This document shows, piece by piece, positions 25,288-36,514 of a stretch of 64,000 nt of DNA. The position numbers and the translations under genes were made by a program. This DNA is from Cristatella mucedo (Eukaryota; Bryozoa; Phylactolaemata; Cristatellidae), in contig WPIO01000002.1 in NCBI GenBank assembly GCA_009760855.2, positions 3,116,001-3,180,000 of the forward strand, read 5' to 3'. Below the pieces are notes generated by a model. That model did no database searches, had not been told where the DNA came from, and saw nothing but the letters and a program-made list of their open reading frames with translations. Each line of letters opens with the position of its first letter. The stretch's first letter is position 1.

Positions 25288-25370
25288 GATAATAATAATA
25301 ATGATAATACACTTGATAAAGCGCCCTCAGAGAACTTCTCTTTCTAGGGGCTTTACATTTGATCAGGCTA
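25288..25370 (-). mobile_element. LINE 3' tail
   Basis: A (TAA)n run, then ACACTTGATAAAGCGCCCTC and the reverse of the stem-loop, mark a short truncated minus-strand copy. Confidence 0.75.
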
Positions 25371-26084
25371 GCTGCGCTGAGGGAAGCTTTATATGAATCC
25401 CAGTAAACGTCAATAACTCAAAAAAAATTGCTTTTGGCCAGAAAGTCACCGGAAATCTTTTCATCAGAAGCTGCTAATTAGTTTGAGCTGTACTCAAAAG
25501 ATATTTCTGGTTTCAAGTACCCCGCTCTAAGAATTTTCAAGGGATTCAACAAGTACAAATGCCTGAGAGAACTTGTAATAGTAAAATAGCAAGGAAATAC
25601 TGAGTATAAGGGTTTGTAAACCAGCTGTTCCGATACGAAGCTATCCAGACAGTTTTTAATAGTGGTAATATTACGAAGCTGGATGGAAGGTGTAGAGGAT
25701 TGCCCTGCAAAAGGTGAGAAACCAAATTCTTCGTCGGAAATATGACCAGGCTACAGAGGGTGTACAAAAGCGATAGCCGCAGCGAGTGCGAATAACTGCC
25801 AAGAACACGGAAGACAACCTGGCATTTGTGTCGGGAAATCTTGGGGATATGAATAAAAAGTGAGCTTTTTAGTGGGATGGTAATGCCAATGTTTATTTAT
25901 TATTTCGATGCAAAGATCGTAGCACTGTTGAAACAGCTGTCATTACTTTTTCACTGATAACAGATGCATTTAAAATGTGCGGTGACTAAAGATTTTTTCT
26001 AATTCGGCTTTGCAATTGTAGCCGAATGTAGCGCCCTGGGGGGGGGGCAGAGACCTGGGCCGCCACCCTTAACTACGCCGGTAA
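25371..26084. other. No gene seen
   Basis: No recognised coding region or repeat. A G-run lies at about 26038-26047. Confidence 0.4.
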
Positions 26085-26222
26085 CCAAAGACGCAATTCA
26101 TGTTCTACTTCGTGGATTCGAATCCTACAGTGGGCGATCCTTTATCGCCGCTGCAATCGGTGAGGATAGCCGTAAAGGCTCTTCTGTTGCTATGCAAAAG
26201 AGGTTAAATCAGCTAATAATTC
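26085..26222 (+). repeat. tRNA-derived SINE (family B)
   Basis: The B box GGATTCGAATCCTACAG lies at about 26113. It is followed by GGGCGATCCTTTATCGCC, a GGTGAGGATAGCC block, GGCTCTTCTG and the 3' end AAATCAGCTAAT. The same order occurs at 28722 and 34345. The A box is degraded. Confidence 0.65.
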
Positions 26223-26986
26223 TTTTACTTCTAGCCGATGAACAACTGCAGAGGTTATGTCGAATAAACGCTGCGATCGTGCACTATAATTTTTCATTCC
26301 TTGCGGCTCTTGCCCCAACTAAATAAAAATTCTGCTCCCGTCTCTGCTCTTACCTACAACAGAGCCTCCCAAAAACTACTTCAGGCGTTTAATGCGATAT
26401 GTAGCGGCTCCAGATTAGCAAGCATCTGATAACCCACCCACATTCTTTGGATAAGTCGCCGTTCGGCGGCACCGCACACATTGGATTTATGGGTTATTTG
26501 TTCGCAATGAATAACAGTACAGTAGTGCTGTAAAACTGGTAACGTCAGGCTGATTCTTGTAATCGAGGGTTCGAGGTTAGCGTAGCCTTACGAACATGTG
26601 GTATTAGCTGCTGCTGAGACTTCCTAAGGCAACAAAATGCAGTGCTCAAAACGGCGCTAGTTCTGGTCGACGAATGGCAAATACCGACGAAGTTTGCGAA
26701 GCCTCGAAGCTCACGGCTAACAAGTCGCAAGTACCGCCCCCATACGCGCTGGTAAGCCCACGGTAGGTCACTGCCACAGCGTTACAGATAACTTAAACCA
26801 ATATAATAATAATAATAATAATGAAAGTACCAATAATAGTTATTTAACAAAAGGTCATGTGCATAGCACTCTAGGAGAGCTAGATCTCTATCCAGACGCT
26901 ATCTAATTCGCTGCAAGAGAATCAAAGATTTACGAGATGTAGTTAAAGTATGGAAGTTTTATCCTTAGGCTAGCATGCTAAAGCAC
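26223..26986. other. No gene seen
   Basis: No gene or clear repeat copy is recognised apart from an (ATA)n run near 26803-26822. Confidence 0.4.
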
Positions 26987-27081
26987 ACAAGAAGCGGGCA
27001 CTCGGCACATACATACATACATACATACATACATACATACATACATACATACATACATACATACAAGAAGCGGGCACTCGG
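26987..27081. repeat. (ACAT)n microsatellite between 19-bp direct repeats
   Basis: A 19-base word (ACAAGAAGCGGGCACTCGG) occurs at 26987-27005 and 27063-27081, with about 57 bp of ACAT units between the copies. Confidence 0.9.
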
Positions 27082-27973
27082 GACTACACTTAGTAGCACC
27101 TCTGACCTATGGTTAGTGATGCTCTCCGGTCGCGCGAAGGTAAGTACGCAAAGCGCACAGCAACGAAAAGCGGCACGTTCGCCGGGGGCGGAGGGAAAGC
27201 TGAGCGGAGTGGATGCGTGCGTGCATAGCCGAGAGACGTACATTATTACACAGCGATCGCTGGTAGTAACCGAAACCGAAAGCGTAATACTGACTTCCGG
27301 TGCACGGGAAGCTTAGTCCCGGTCGTTAATAAAAGATTTTTTTCAATTTAGTTCTATAGAAACGGTGTGACGATGGAAAACCGAGGAGTGGGCGATGCGA
27401 GAGCTCACTCGATGACCAAAGAGGTCGGATAGATATGCTGTTGCAAGCGTGCGAAGTGACTTACAAGCGCCAGATAGAGAAAAAGGTTGAAGTCGATTCC
27501 ACGCTTAGTAAGGCGCCAGTCGAGCTCAAACAGAGGCGGCTCACTGGGGCAGCTACGCGCTTTGACGGCAGACCTGATGACCTACTGGGCACGCCAAAGT
27601 CCGTTGCGTAACGCAGTATACAGGCATTTCATGGTCACAGAGTGCATGGCGCGAGTGCGTAGCACCAGCCGTAGCGCACAAATCAAGGCTCGGACGGTAA
27701 ATGACTCAAATATTACGAGCCGGATTTTCACGCCGCCCTAACCACAGAGTATGACAATACTGCCTACTCATCTTTAGAATTCAAAATCACGAATTTCAAA
27801 ACCACGAATAATATCTTGGCAGACAATTCAAAACCGCGAATAACACATTGGCAGTCATAAGAAGGCGCGGTAGCCTTATCTGGCTTACACAACATTCCAA
27901 CGATTCCAACGTTTCAGCAGACCTCACTGAACCCTCTGATCGTGGCAGGCGGCCAGGCTCTGCCGCTCTGCCG
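27082..27973. other. No gene seen
   Basis: Locally CpG-rich host sequence with short open frames and no recognised gene. Confidence 0.4.
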
Positions 27974-28175
27974 GTGTGTGTGTGTGCGTCTGTGCGGTTG
28001 TGTGTGTGTGTGTGTGTCTGTGTGTGTGTGTGCGCGCGCGCGTAAGTGTGCGTCTGTGCGGGTGTGTGTGTGTGTGTCTCTGTGTGTGTGCGCGCACACG
28101 CGCGTAAGTGTGCGTTTGTGCGTATGTGCAGGTGTGTATGTCTGTGGGTGTGCGCGCGCGTGTGTGTGTGTGTTG
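27974..28175. repeat. GT-rich microsatellite, CG-interrupted
   Basis: Alternating purine-pyrimidine (GT)n with CGCGCG patches. The cysteine/valine-rich and threonine/histidine-rich frames across it on both strands are artefacts of the repeat. Such tracts can adopt Z-DNA. Confidence 0.9.
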
Positions 28176-28721
28176 GGAGGAAGGCTACCACGTGACTCAT
28201 GCGCCCGTCGGTCGTGGATAAGCGCAATGTCTAATTGGTTTATAATTTGCACCAGTAACTATTTCAGGAAATGCAGCAGCGAATCAATCGCTTCTCCCTC
28301 TCAGAGCCAGGTCACTCACCAGACGTACACAGCTCGCGGGAGTTATCGTTTCCGTTTATGCAATTTTTTGCAGAGACTATGCGCTTGGACATGGCATGTG
28401 ATGTGACAGGACTGTTGGGCCCAGGTCTACTTAATTCGTTGGAGTGTATAACTAAGATTTGAAACGTGAAAACTATATTAGCGACCTCTTGCATTCGGTG
28501 GTCTCAGGGTTGGGTAGCTGGTCGCTGTGGGTAGTAGCGGCCTGAAGACATAATTAGCCCGAAGCATGGCAATCGTCAATATGTTGTATGTTCGTACAAC
28601 TTACGTATAGATACATCAGTGCCGAAACCACCACAGGGTGTTTGTAACATTTAATGCACGAAGTTTTGGATAATTTTTGAGGACCTTTTGCAGTTCTCTC
28701 ACGCTAGTCTCAAGCCCCGGG
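28176..28721. other. No gene seen
   Basis: No recognised coding region or repeat. Confidence 0.4.
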
Positions 28722-28895
28722 TCTTAGTCCAGGAGGTCAGGTGCTCGCTCTTGACGACACAGGTCGCGGGTTCGAGCCCTACAGCGGGCGATTCTGTATC
28801 GCCAAATGCAAGCAGTAGGGTGAAAGCCATCTGGGCTGTTCTGCCGCTATACAAATGAGGCTGTCAAATCAGCATTAGAAATGATAGATAGATAG
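28722..28895 (+). repeat. tRNA-derived SINE (family B)
   Basis: An A-box-like TAGTCCAGGAGGTCAGG and a B box CGGGTTCGAGCCC lie at tRNA-like spacing. They are followed by the family B body (GGGCGATTCTGTATCGCC, TATACAAATGAGGCTGTCAAA) and a (GATA)n tail. Confidence 0.75.
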
Positions 28896-28929
28896 CGACT
28901 ACTAATCCTGCCGTAGAACCCCAATAAAT

Positions 28930-30060
28930 GCCATCTACTGGGAGCGGCCACCGGATCGCGAGAAATGGAGCCCCGGCCCGGCCCGGCCCTAGCCTCGATC
29001 GGGCGGGACGGTTAGGAGAATTCGCTGGTGCTGCGCCATGCAGTGTACATCGGTTGTTCGTGCATGCTAGTCACATGGTGCGGGATGATCGGGCTAGAGC
29101 TTTCGCGGCGCCAGAGCGGCCGCCGCACGCGGCAGACGACAGACAGACCCAGGGCGCCCTGGGCGTACATCGCGTGTGTATATGACGAGGAGAGCGATTT
29201 TAGTCATCCACCGCTACCGCCGCACATATCGTCGCTACCGCAGGCCATGCGCGCTTCTAGCTCCGCACCGGAATAAACTGCAGCCGCCAGGCCCCGATGG
29301 AGACCGTGCTGGTATCGGCTGCGCCTCAGGAGCGAGAGTTACCTAGGCGTGACAGGCTTGCTGCATGGTCTCCGCAAACCCAGAAGGGGGCTACAAGGCG
29401 CATGGCCTGGTTTCACCCAGCGGTTAAGGTGCTCGCCCCGACCAAGGGACCAAGGTCTGGCCGGAGTCATGGGCTCGAGCCCCGCTGCACACGTGAAGCG
29501 CCTGAATTGAGGTATAGGTTCTCTCAGGGCGCTGTAGAAAATGAAGCACATTATGATTATTATCATTATTATTATGGCCGTCACAGAAGTGGGGGGGGGG
29601 GCTTCAAGGCGCGCGGCCGCCGAAGTCGTGGCGTCCGCACCTCAGCGGCTCCGCCTCGCCATTTCGCACGGTCACACCCCGAGCGTCCTCGATACGTGCG
29701 CACGTGTGTTTACTGCGTTCGCTTGGCGCTTCACCCGCGTTCACCCTTCCTGCATCTCCGCGGCATCTCAAGCGCCGGCTGAGCTCTGCCGGCTGAGGCG
29801 ATGGACGCCGCCCGACGGAGCGCTGCGCCAGCCTGCCCAGCGCGCGGCGGCGGCGGCGGCGGCGCGGCGCGGGTCCACGAGAGTTTTACTACTCGCTTCC
29901 TTTCCCCCATTAGATCGACTGCCGCTTTCTTCGTCGTCGTCGCAGCGCTGCGCTACCGCCGCCTACCGCCGCCTTCGCGGCAGCTCACGACGTCGCGGCA
30001 GCTCACGCCTCCGGCTCGTCGTGCGGCAGCGCCGCGTGGGCCGCGGTATTTTATCAAGCT
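28930..30060. other. CpG-rich island
   Basis: CpG and G+C are far above the surroundings, with GGCGGCGGCGGCGGC and CGTCGTCGTCG runs near 29845 and 29935. Several overlapping frames are products of composition. It could mark a promoter, but no coding exon can be identified. A SINE lies within it. Confidence 0.5.
29405..29578 (+). repeat. tRNA-derived SINE (family A)
   Basis: An A-box-like CACCCAGCGGTTAAGG and a B box GGGCTCGAGCCCC are followed by GAAGCGCCTGAATTGAGG, GTTCTCTCAGGGCGC and an ATTATTATTATT tail. This is a clear example of a SINE head joined to the LINE-type 3' stem-loop and triplet tail. Confidence 0.8.
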
Positions 30061-30559
30061 CACGAAATACGAGTTCAACTCTGCTCGTTTCTAAATGAGG
30101 CAAGAGAGATTTCCGACTGCGGTTTCGTACATTTTCCTGTATGCGTCATTAAGCGTACTGCAGCTTTATTTTCCGTAATCGCGGACATATAGAGAGCAGA
30201 ACTCCGAGCATCAATTCCGAAATCAAAAATCTTTCTGCGCGCCTCATTTGCAGCAAGCAGAGTTGAACTCGCAAACATATATTTCACTCCGATACGTGAA
30301 GTATTAGCTGAGTTATGGAATTGACAAGGCGCCAACCGATCCTGGAAATGAAGCTGCATAAAAGTCACAAGAATGCACCTCAACAAGCGTCAAGCATGTA
30401 TCTACCAAGGTTCGACAATTTGGGATACAAGTAGCATGCGTTGAAGAGATAGAGAGGTCAGTTTTTATTTCTAGATTTGCAGCTGGTAGCCAAAGCCGGC
30501 CAGCCCATCGCATGAAGATCGCGCTCCGCGCCGCTTGACTCCGCCCCCGCCCTTGTAGG

Positions 30560-31060
30560 ATCTTAAGGGATCAACTTCAAGGTTTTGTCGTTCACTTTTG
30601 GGTCACTTCATTCTTTGGCTCCAGCCTATCTCTCAGATCTACTCCCCCACCAGGCCAAGCATCGTAACACCCGCTTTTCGGAATCCAACAGGTTATCAAT
30701 ACCTCGTACAAACCTCAAATCCTTTGGAGACCGTGCATTTAGTTCGCGTGCTCCCAAAGCCTGGAACTCACTCCCGACTTTCGTCATAACATCCCCCTGA
30801 CCTGACCACATTTCAAAAGAACTTAAAAACACACCTATTTAGGCAGCATTTAGTGGATCCCTGTATATCGTCCTTTATGTGCTTGCGTATGCCACTAACC
30901 ACACTTGCATGCTGACCCTGTGCATGTAGTTTATCAAGCATGATATTACTCACCATTCAATCGCGTTTCCCTTTGCAGCAAATTTAAAGCGCCTAGAAAG
31001 AGATTTAGTTCTCCGAGGGCGCTTTATCAAGTGTATTAGTATTATTATTCTTATTATTAA
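30560..31060 (+). mobile_element. L2/CR1-like LINE, last 500 bp
   Basis: The plus strand encodes the terminal reverse transcriptase blocks (SLAPAYLSDLLPHQAKH, then NLKSFGDRAFSSRAPKAWNS, then FKRTLKTHLF-like residues after a frameshift), a 3' UTR of about 170 bp and the canonical stem-loop and TTATTA tail. It is 5'-truncated and matches the 47512-49047 copy closely. Confidence 0.85.
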
Positions 31061-32346
31061 CAGGCCGGCGAAGAGCGACGGCCAGTGTAATGACGCGTTA
31101 GAAGAAGCGGCGCGTCGCAGCGGCGACATTTTAGCTCCCGTCGCCCTTTACTGGTTGTGCAGCTCCTAACCCTGTGTCAAGAGTTTTCCCGGGGGCGCGA
31201 AATCTTGACCGCGATTGAGCCTAACCGTGAGTTGCAAAGGCGGCGCCGGGTAAACCAGCAGGATTATGGCGGATAGTTGTTATTCGTAATTATACGATGA
31301 TACAATAGTTTATTGCCTCGGTCGTAAAAAAAAGCCGACGCCCTGGGATAGGCTGGCAGTCAGGAATCGAGACTAGGGCGTTGGCGCTGGGGCTGACTGG
31401 AGGTCTAGGCCACAGAGTTGTCAGTGTACGTCACGGACGCTGTTAAACAAGTGTAACCACACCTGTAACCATCCGCTGCTGTTACCTAGACTTGCGCACT
31501 ACATTATGGACTCGATATGCCAAGGTACGAGCGCTCGTCGTTGCTGCCGTGTTCCAGCTACTGTCGGTGCAGCTGCGTGATGCATTGGCGCAGCACCTGC
31601 AAGTAGCTAGCCTCGCTAAAAGGCTCAGGCCTCGCCGGCATTCGTTGCGTGTCGCCCGAGACTGGCACCGTTACGAGAGCGCGTTTATGCTCTAGTTCCG
31701 ACCGGATGCGGAAGCCGCATAGCGAGCGTTCGTAACAGAGTCACCTGCAGTGTGACGTAGTGCGGCCTACGTCCTCGTCCTCGCCGCTTAGCGTACCGAG
31801 AGCCGACGCGTTTCATTTTAAACGAGTTCAATTTACCAGAACAGCCGAGCGATTGAATGCCAGAGGTCGAATGCACGCTGCTTCCTCATTTTAGCACTGC
31901 GGTCGGTCGAAGCGAGTAGGAATTGCCATCGACTGCGTTCTCCACAGCTGTGGGCTAGCCAAGGGCTAAACTGGACAAAAACGACAGGCCAGAACGGATT
32001 TCTTCATTTGCACGCCGCTTTAGTGCACAAATAAGCGAGTTAAATTTCACGACGATTAAAAACGGTCGTCGGCACAGTTCAGGCTGCTAACAATAACGCG
32101 TTCCTATGTTCCACACATGAATAGCACGGCGTCAGGTTCCACGTGAAGCCGTTTTCCAGAAGTAGCTAGAAGTATAGCACCTTACTGGCCTTGGCTTAAT
32201 TTTAGCACGAACAAGAGCTGTTCGGCGGCGGGCAAGAACTCCTTTGTCCTGGAGCAGTGAGCCAGAGAGGAGCGTCAGTGCGGTTAGAGAGCAAGAGCTT
32301 AAGAGCAAGCCAGGAAGCTCTAGGACCAGCGGTGGCGATTCGGCCT
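31061..32346. other. No gene seen
   Basis: Moderately CpG-rich sequence with no recognised coding region. Confidence 0.4.
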
Positions 32347-32760
32347 TTAGAATATGTCCGATACCCGCGGGAGCTGCTGATTGATGTTGGGTAGCCTGTC
32401 AACCTCTGCCATCACTCTGTCGAAAAAGAATCGTCTGGAACCCATTCGCCATTCAAGCTGGACAGAGGTGCCATTCCAGTGGCGTAGTGATGGTATTAAT
32501 TCCTTACCGTAATGGACCATGGTGTCGGGCCCAATACCACTAAGCTCTTGCCCCATTGTCTCAGCTAAGTACTTGAGTAAGAGTCGAGCGACACTCGCTC
32601 TTGGTCTTTGGTTCGGCACCTCGCTTCGGCCTCGCTTCGACGCCGTCGGACTCGTTTCTCTGAACGCGAGGGAGGAGGGCGGGCTGTCCGCCGGCGATGG
32701 ACGGAACAGGACGAGGCAGCGCATGGAGGATTCAGTGGACTCCACCGAAAACGGTCGCAT
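32347..32760 (-). CDS. Hypothetical open frame, 137 codons
   Basis: I do not recognise this protein. The C-terminal 80 residues (from RLLLKYLAETMGQELSG onwards, ending VSDIF) have mixed, protein-like composition with amphipathic stretches. The N-terminal 50 residues are Ser/Arg/Pro-rich and lie in CpG-rich DNA. It could be an exon of an unknown gene, a transposon scrap or chance. A possible donor (TACGGTAAGG) sits inside the frame. Confidence 0.22.
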   Translation of the reverse strand: MRPFSVESTESSMRCLVLFRPSPADSPPSSLAFRETSPTASKRGRSEVPNQRPRASVARLLLKYLAETMGQELSGIGPDTMVHYGKELIPSLRHWNGTSVQLEWRMGSRRFFFDRVMAEVDRLPNINQQLPRVSDIF

Positions 32761-33900
32761 CGCGCCGGAGCTAGAATTTTGTGTTCTTTCGTGTTCTGTA
32801 TGTGCGCGCTAGCACGTGGTCTCGGCATAAGGAGTTGCCGGTGCGAGCTAGACGTGGTTGGTGTGCGTGGGGTATTCCTGTCGCAAGGTGGAAACGGAGT
32901 CCTTGTTCTCCGGTCAGGGTTTAGGCTCCGGTTCGGGCTCCGTCTATTTGGGTCGTTGCCCACTACAGACGTAAGTAGCCTAAGTGTGGAGACGTGTTTC
33001 CTCCGCAAGAGTGTTTGTGCGGTTGAGTGCGTGTGAGGAGTGTGGAGATAAAACTGAGCTAGACGCGCAGCGACTTTGTGCACTTGCGAATAAAGCGTAG
33101 TAAAATCCCCAATTTGTGTGTCTCGCTTTCCGATTCACGCTGCGGACTCACGACCCCCTTTAGTAACGGTAAGGAGGTAAGCGCCCGAAACGCTCGTTTC
33201 GTGGCGGCCAGCTTATTGAGCGTAGGCGCGCACCGAACGGCATTCGGCGTTAGGTTACGCCGCTAGGTAAGCAGCAGGTTAAGCCTACTCCGCCGAGCCT
33301 TTGGCATTACAGAAGTGTGACTGCCTTGTTCTTAGTAACTGAGGCATTTAAAAGATGATTGATTTATTTGCAGGAGAAAAGAGCGCGACCGCCGCAAATT
33401 TGCGTACGCGTAAGCTTTAGTCACTCGCATTAGCAGGAACGTCGTCGAAGGACTCTGATAGGGTAGGCGTAGGCCTGCGCAACGGCCTCCGCCCTGGCAA
33501 GTACTCCCGCCGATGCGCCTGGGAACGGAGGCCGAGCTAGTTTTCTCCTTCCGCCGAGCTAAGCAGCGCACGGAAGCGACGGCGCAATGCCGCCATTTGG
33601 CTCGTGAAACGTCACCATGCGAAGAATTGGCGAATACAAAGCACAATTGTCTTTTCACGTCGCGCCGCTCCGTATGAAACCGCTCGGATTGTTTCGAGGC
33701 AGCGCCCGTAATTGAGAAGCGTCCGGAAATGACTAATCGCCGGTCGTGCCGACGGGCGACTCTACGACGGCTTCGTCGTCGACGACTCGGCGACGAGCGA
33801 GCAGTTGCGCCGCGACGGTACCCGACAGTAGGGCTGGCCCGCTTCGGTCGCCGTCGAGAGCGACGCGCGCGCGGACACGTGCTGAAGCTCTTTCAGCATC
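32580..33900. other. CpG-rich stretch
   Basis: Two CpG-dense patches, about 32600-32960 and 33460-33890, carry many overlapping frames on both strands with Arg/Ala/Ser-rich products typical of composition. No exon can be assigned. It may contain a promoter. Confidence 0.4.
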
Positions 33901-34344
33901 CGAAATTCCGCCCAAGTCTACGAACCTAGAGTTTCTTGAAGATATTGATTCTGCCCGGGCCTGCGCTGACTTGAGTTCTCTGCAGTCCTTCTAGTCGAGC
34001 CTCAGACCACCCGCGACGTGTCCCTCATTGATGCAGTGATGCCACAACTCACCGTTGGCCATCGTTCTTGATGCTTGACGCGTTTGCATTAAACGGCAAG
34101 TCCTCCGCTCCCCCCCCCCGCTAAGATGTCCTTTGGTTAACAGGTGACACAACGCCAGCAAGGAATACTAAAAGTAGCCTTGAGAAGACCAAGAAACATT
34201 GGAACACACTGTCCGCCGCTTGGCGTTTGAGGATTATTTTTTAGGTCGTATCAATCCATTTCAACTAAGGCTGAGTAAACAATTTGTTGAGAAATAGTGG
34301 AATTAAAGATCGATAACCCAAAAGTGTTAATTTTCACTATAGAC
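33901..34344. other. No gene seen
   Basis: No recognised feature apart from a C9 run near 34112. Confidence 0.4.
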
Positions 34345-34515
34345 CAGCCTAGGGCCACGGTAGCCCAGGATGTAAGGTGCTCGCTCTTCGTGACCGAGGT
34401 CGTCGGCTCGAATCCAACAGTTGGCTATCCTTTATTGCCAACTGCAGGAGGTGATAGCCATTAAGGCTCTTCTGCCCCTATACGAATGAGGCCGTTAAAT
34501 CAGCTAATATATTTT
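34345..34515 (+). repeat. tRNA-derived SINE (family B)
   Basis: An A-box-like GTAGCCCAGGATGTAAGG and a B box GGCTCGAATCCAACAG are followed by the family B body and the 3' end AAATCAGCTAAT. Confidence 0.75.
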
Positions 34516-34949
34516 CTTCTCAACCGCTCCCAAGCAAGCGTACTGCCCCGTGACCCCAATGGCCACTTAGCAGAGCATTTCTCAAAATTCTTCGCCGGTA
34601 AGATATAACATAGATATAACAGGATAGGAACTCCATCCACTCGATGCAGTCCCTGCCGGATTGCACCCCCATTCCCCTGCCACTCATTCTTTTCTGTATT
34701 TCTTCGCGCCTCTGGCTATTGAAGTCTTTGCTAAGGTTTTCTTCCAGGCTACTGTAGACGCTGTCCCGAGAGCTTTCCTTATGTGGTGCATAGAGCTGTT
34801 GCTGCCCGCAGGAACAAATGTTGTAAGTGTGCAAGCCCAAAATCAGGGCCGGCTTAGACAAGAGTATGAAAGCTGAACTAGTTCCATGCAAGTGGCATGG
34901 AGTCCAGATTACTGCAATTGCTCAGTTCATGGTTTTCGGACCTTGATAA
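34516..34949. other. No gene seen
   Basis: Short frames without motifs. Confidence 0.4.
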
Positions 34950-35043
34950 TCGTGTTTTCTTTGCAGCAAGTGTAAAGTGCCTAGAAAGAGATTGAGTTCT
35001 CTGAGGGGGCTTTATCAGTTTTATTATTGTTATTATTATTAAT
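34950..35043 (+). mobile_element. LINE 3' tail
   Basis: The sequence AAAGTGCCTAGAAAGAG, then TTCTCTGAGGGGG, ends in TTATTATTGTTATTATTATT. It is truncated, with no coding part. Confidence 0.75.
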
Positions 35044-35097
35044 AATGTTTTCAACAGGTGCACAACTCAGCATTTTGTCTGGCCTGTCGTCACCGGC

Positions 35098-35246
35098 GTA
35101 GCTATCATCTCACGTAAAAGGAAATATCATAATCGTACTATATTACTATATTATTATATATTATTATATTATATATTATTATATATATATATATTATTAT
35201 ATATCGTACTATTACGTAGCTATCATCTCACGTAGCTATCATCATC
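35098..35246. repeat. (TA)n tract flanked by direct repeats
   Basis: GTAGCTATCATCTCACGTA flanks an AT-only tract on both sides (35098 and 35216), with a third partial copy at 35235. ATCGTACTAT also occurs on both sides. This resembles slippage plus local duplication. Confidence 0.75.
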
Positions 35247-35640
35247 ATGTCACGTCTGTTTGAGCTTCACTGGTTCCCTATCAAGCTAAGAATCGATTTT
35301 AAGATCTCCTGTCTGCCTTACAGGTCACTTCACCCGCTAGCAGCAGCCTTCTTATTCGATCTCCTTGCTCTCTCAGTGTGCTCTGGAACCAACCACTCCG
35401 CAACTTCAAGTCTTATAGAAATCCATCGCAGCCAATTGAAATCGTTTGGTGAGGTTGAGGCTTCAGTTTATAGGCACCGAAAGTGTGGAGCTCGCTTCTG
35501 GGAATGGTCACTCACTATGGTCACCCAATGACATGGCATTATGTAAGTCCCAGTTAAAGACCAATCTGATCCGGTCAGCTTCCCCCTTGGCCCCAGTGAA
35601 CTTTATGTTTTCTCTGTAGCAGAATGCCAAGCTGTGCGTG
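35247..35640 (+). mobile_element. L2/CR1-like LINE fragment
   Basis: The plus strand encodes RLFELHWFPIKLRIDFKISC, then PYRSLHPLAAAFL, close to the DLHWLPV..RIDFK conserved C-terminal block of these reverse transcriptases. SQLKSFGEV follows. It is decayed and lacks its 3' tail. Confidence 0.6.
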
Positions 35641-35867
35641 ATGGAGTGCACTGAACTAGCCAGAAGTCCGCCCAACTGGTGGCACCGAGTGTCTCCTTTT
35701 TTGCCTTAGCATGGTCGCTTAAGTAAATACTTATTTGCTTTGCCATGTTTGTTTAAACATAATCCAGTGCATGTAATTAACCCCTGATTACTAATTGTAT
35801 AGCGGCGATTTGTAAAACATCCGGATAGAGATTTAGTTCTCTTGGGCGCTATGCAGACTAAATGCCG

Positions 35868-36007
35868 CTCAGGTTTGGACCAATGATTAAGCACGCTCAC
35901 CTCGACCGAGGTCAAGGTGAATGTATGTGATGATCAAGTTCGTGGGCTCGAGCCCGTGGTATATGCGAAGCGCCTGAACATAGATTAATTTCTCTCATGG
36001 AGCTATG

Positions 36008-36048
<41 letters not shown>

Positions 36049-36075
36049 GTGTATGCAAATATATATATATATACG
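35868..36075 (+). repeat. tRNA-derived SINE (family A) with (AT)n tail
   Basis: A degraded A-box region (TTGGACCAATGATTAAGC) and a B box GGGCTCGAGCCC are followed by GAAGCGCCTGAACATAGATT, TTCTCTCATGG and a long (AT)n run at about 36008-36075. Confidence 0.75.
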
Positions 36076-36235
36076 TGTAGCACAGCATCGGCCTGACTCA
36101 GTTTTAGAGTGCATGAGAATTGCTCAGCAGGAAAACACATCTGTCCTAGAGCAAGGGGACGCAGAGGTCGCTGAGGTGATTGATATTGGCTGGAGTGTGA
36201 ACCCTTTAGTTCCTGCTAGCAATTTGAGAATAGGG

Positions 36236-36408
36236 TAACGCTGCATGCTGACCCAGTGCATGTAACCCCAAACCATGTTATTCATTTTGTTTGTTTTTCA
36301 AGCATGATTTTATTGCGCATCACTTTGCAGCAAATGTAAAGCGCCTAGAAAGAGATTGAGTTCTCTGAGGGCGCTTTATCAAGTGCAATATTATTATTAT
36401 TATTATTG
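36236..36408 (+). mobile_element. LINE 3' UTR and tail beside the viral element
   Basis: A 3' UTR block (GCATGCTGACCCAGTGCATG) is followed by the stem-loop and an (ATT)n tail ending at 36408. About 100 bp of host-like sequence separates it from the first viral codons near 36515. Confidence 0.8.
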
Positions 36409-36514
36409 CCCAAGGTCGATGTCGCCGCCCGCCATTCTTGATTTGCTGGACGGTTTCCGTGAGAACGAAAGAAGCGGGTGAAGAGCGTCTGCGTTGAATA
36501 TTTTCCATGGGATT

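Noticed and set aside
27796-28406. Several 100-150-codon frames on both strands
   Set aside because: They are translations of a (GT)n/(AC)n microsatellite: Thr/His repeats one way, Cys/Val repeats the other.
29297-30098. Long Arg/Ala/Ser-rich frames
   Set aside because: They lie in a CpG-rich island and overlap on the same strand in different frames. Stops are rare there because of composition.
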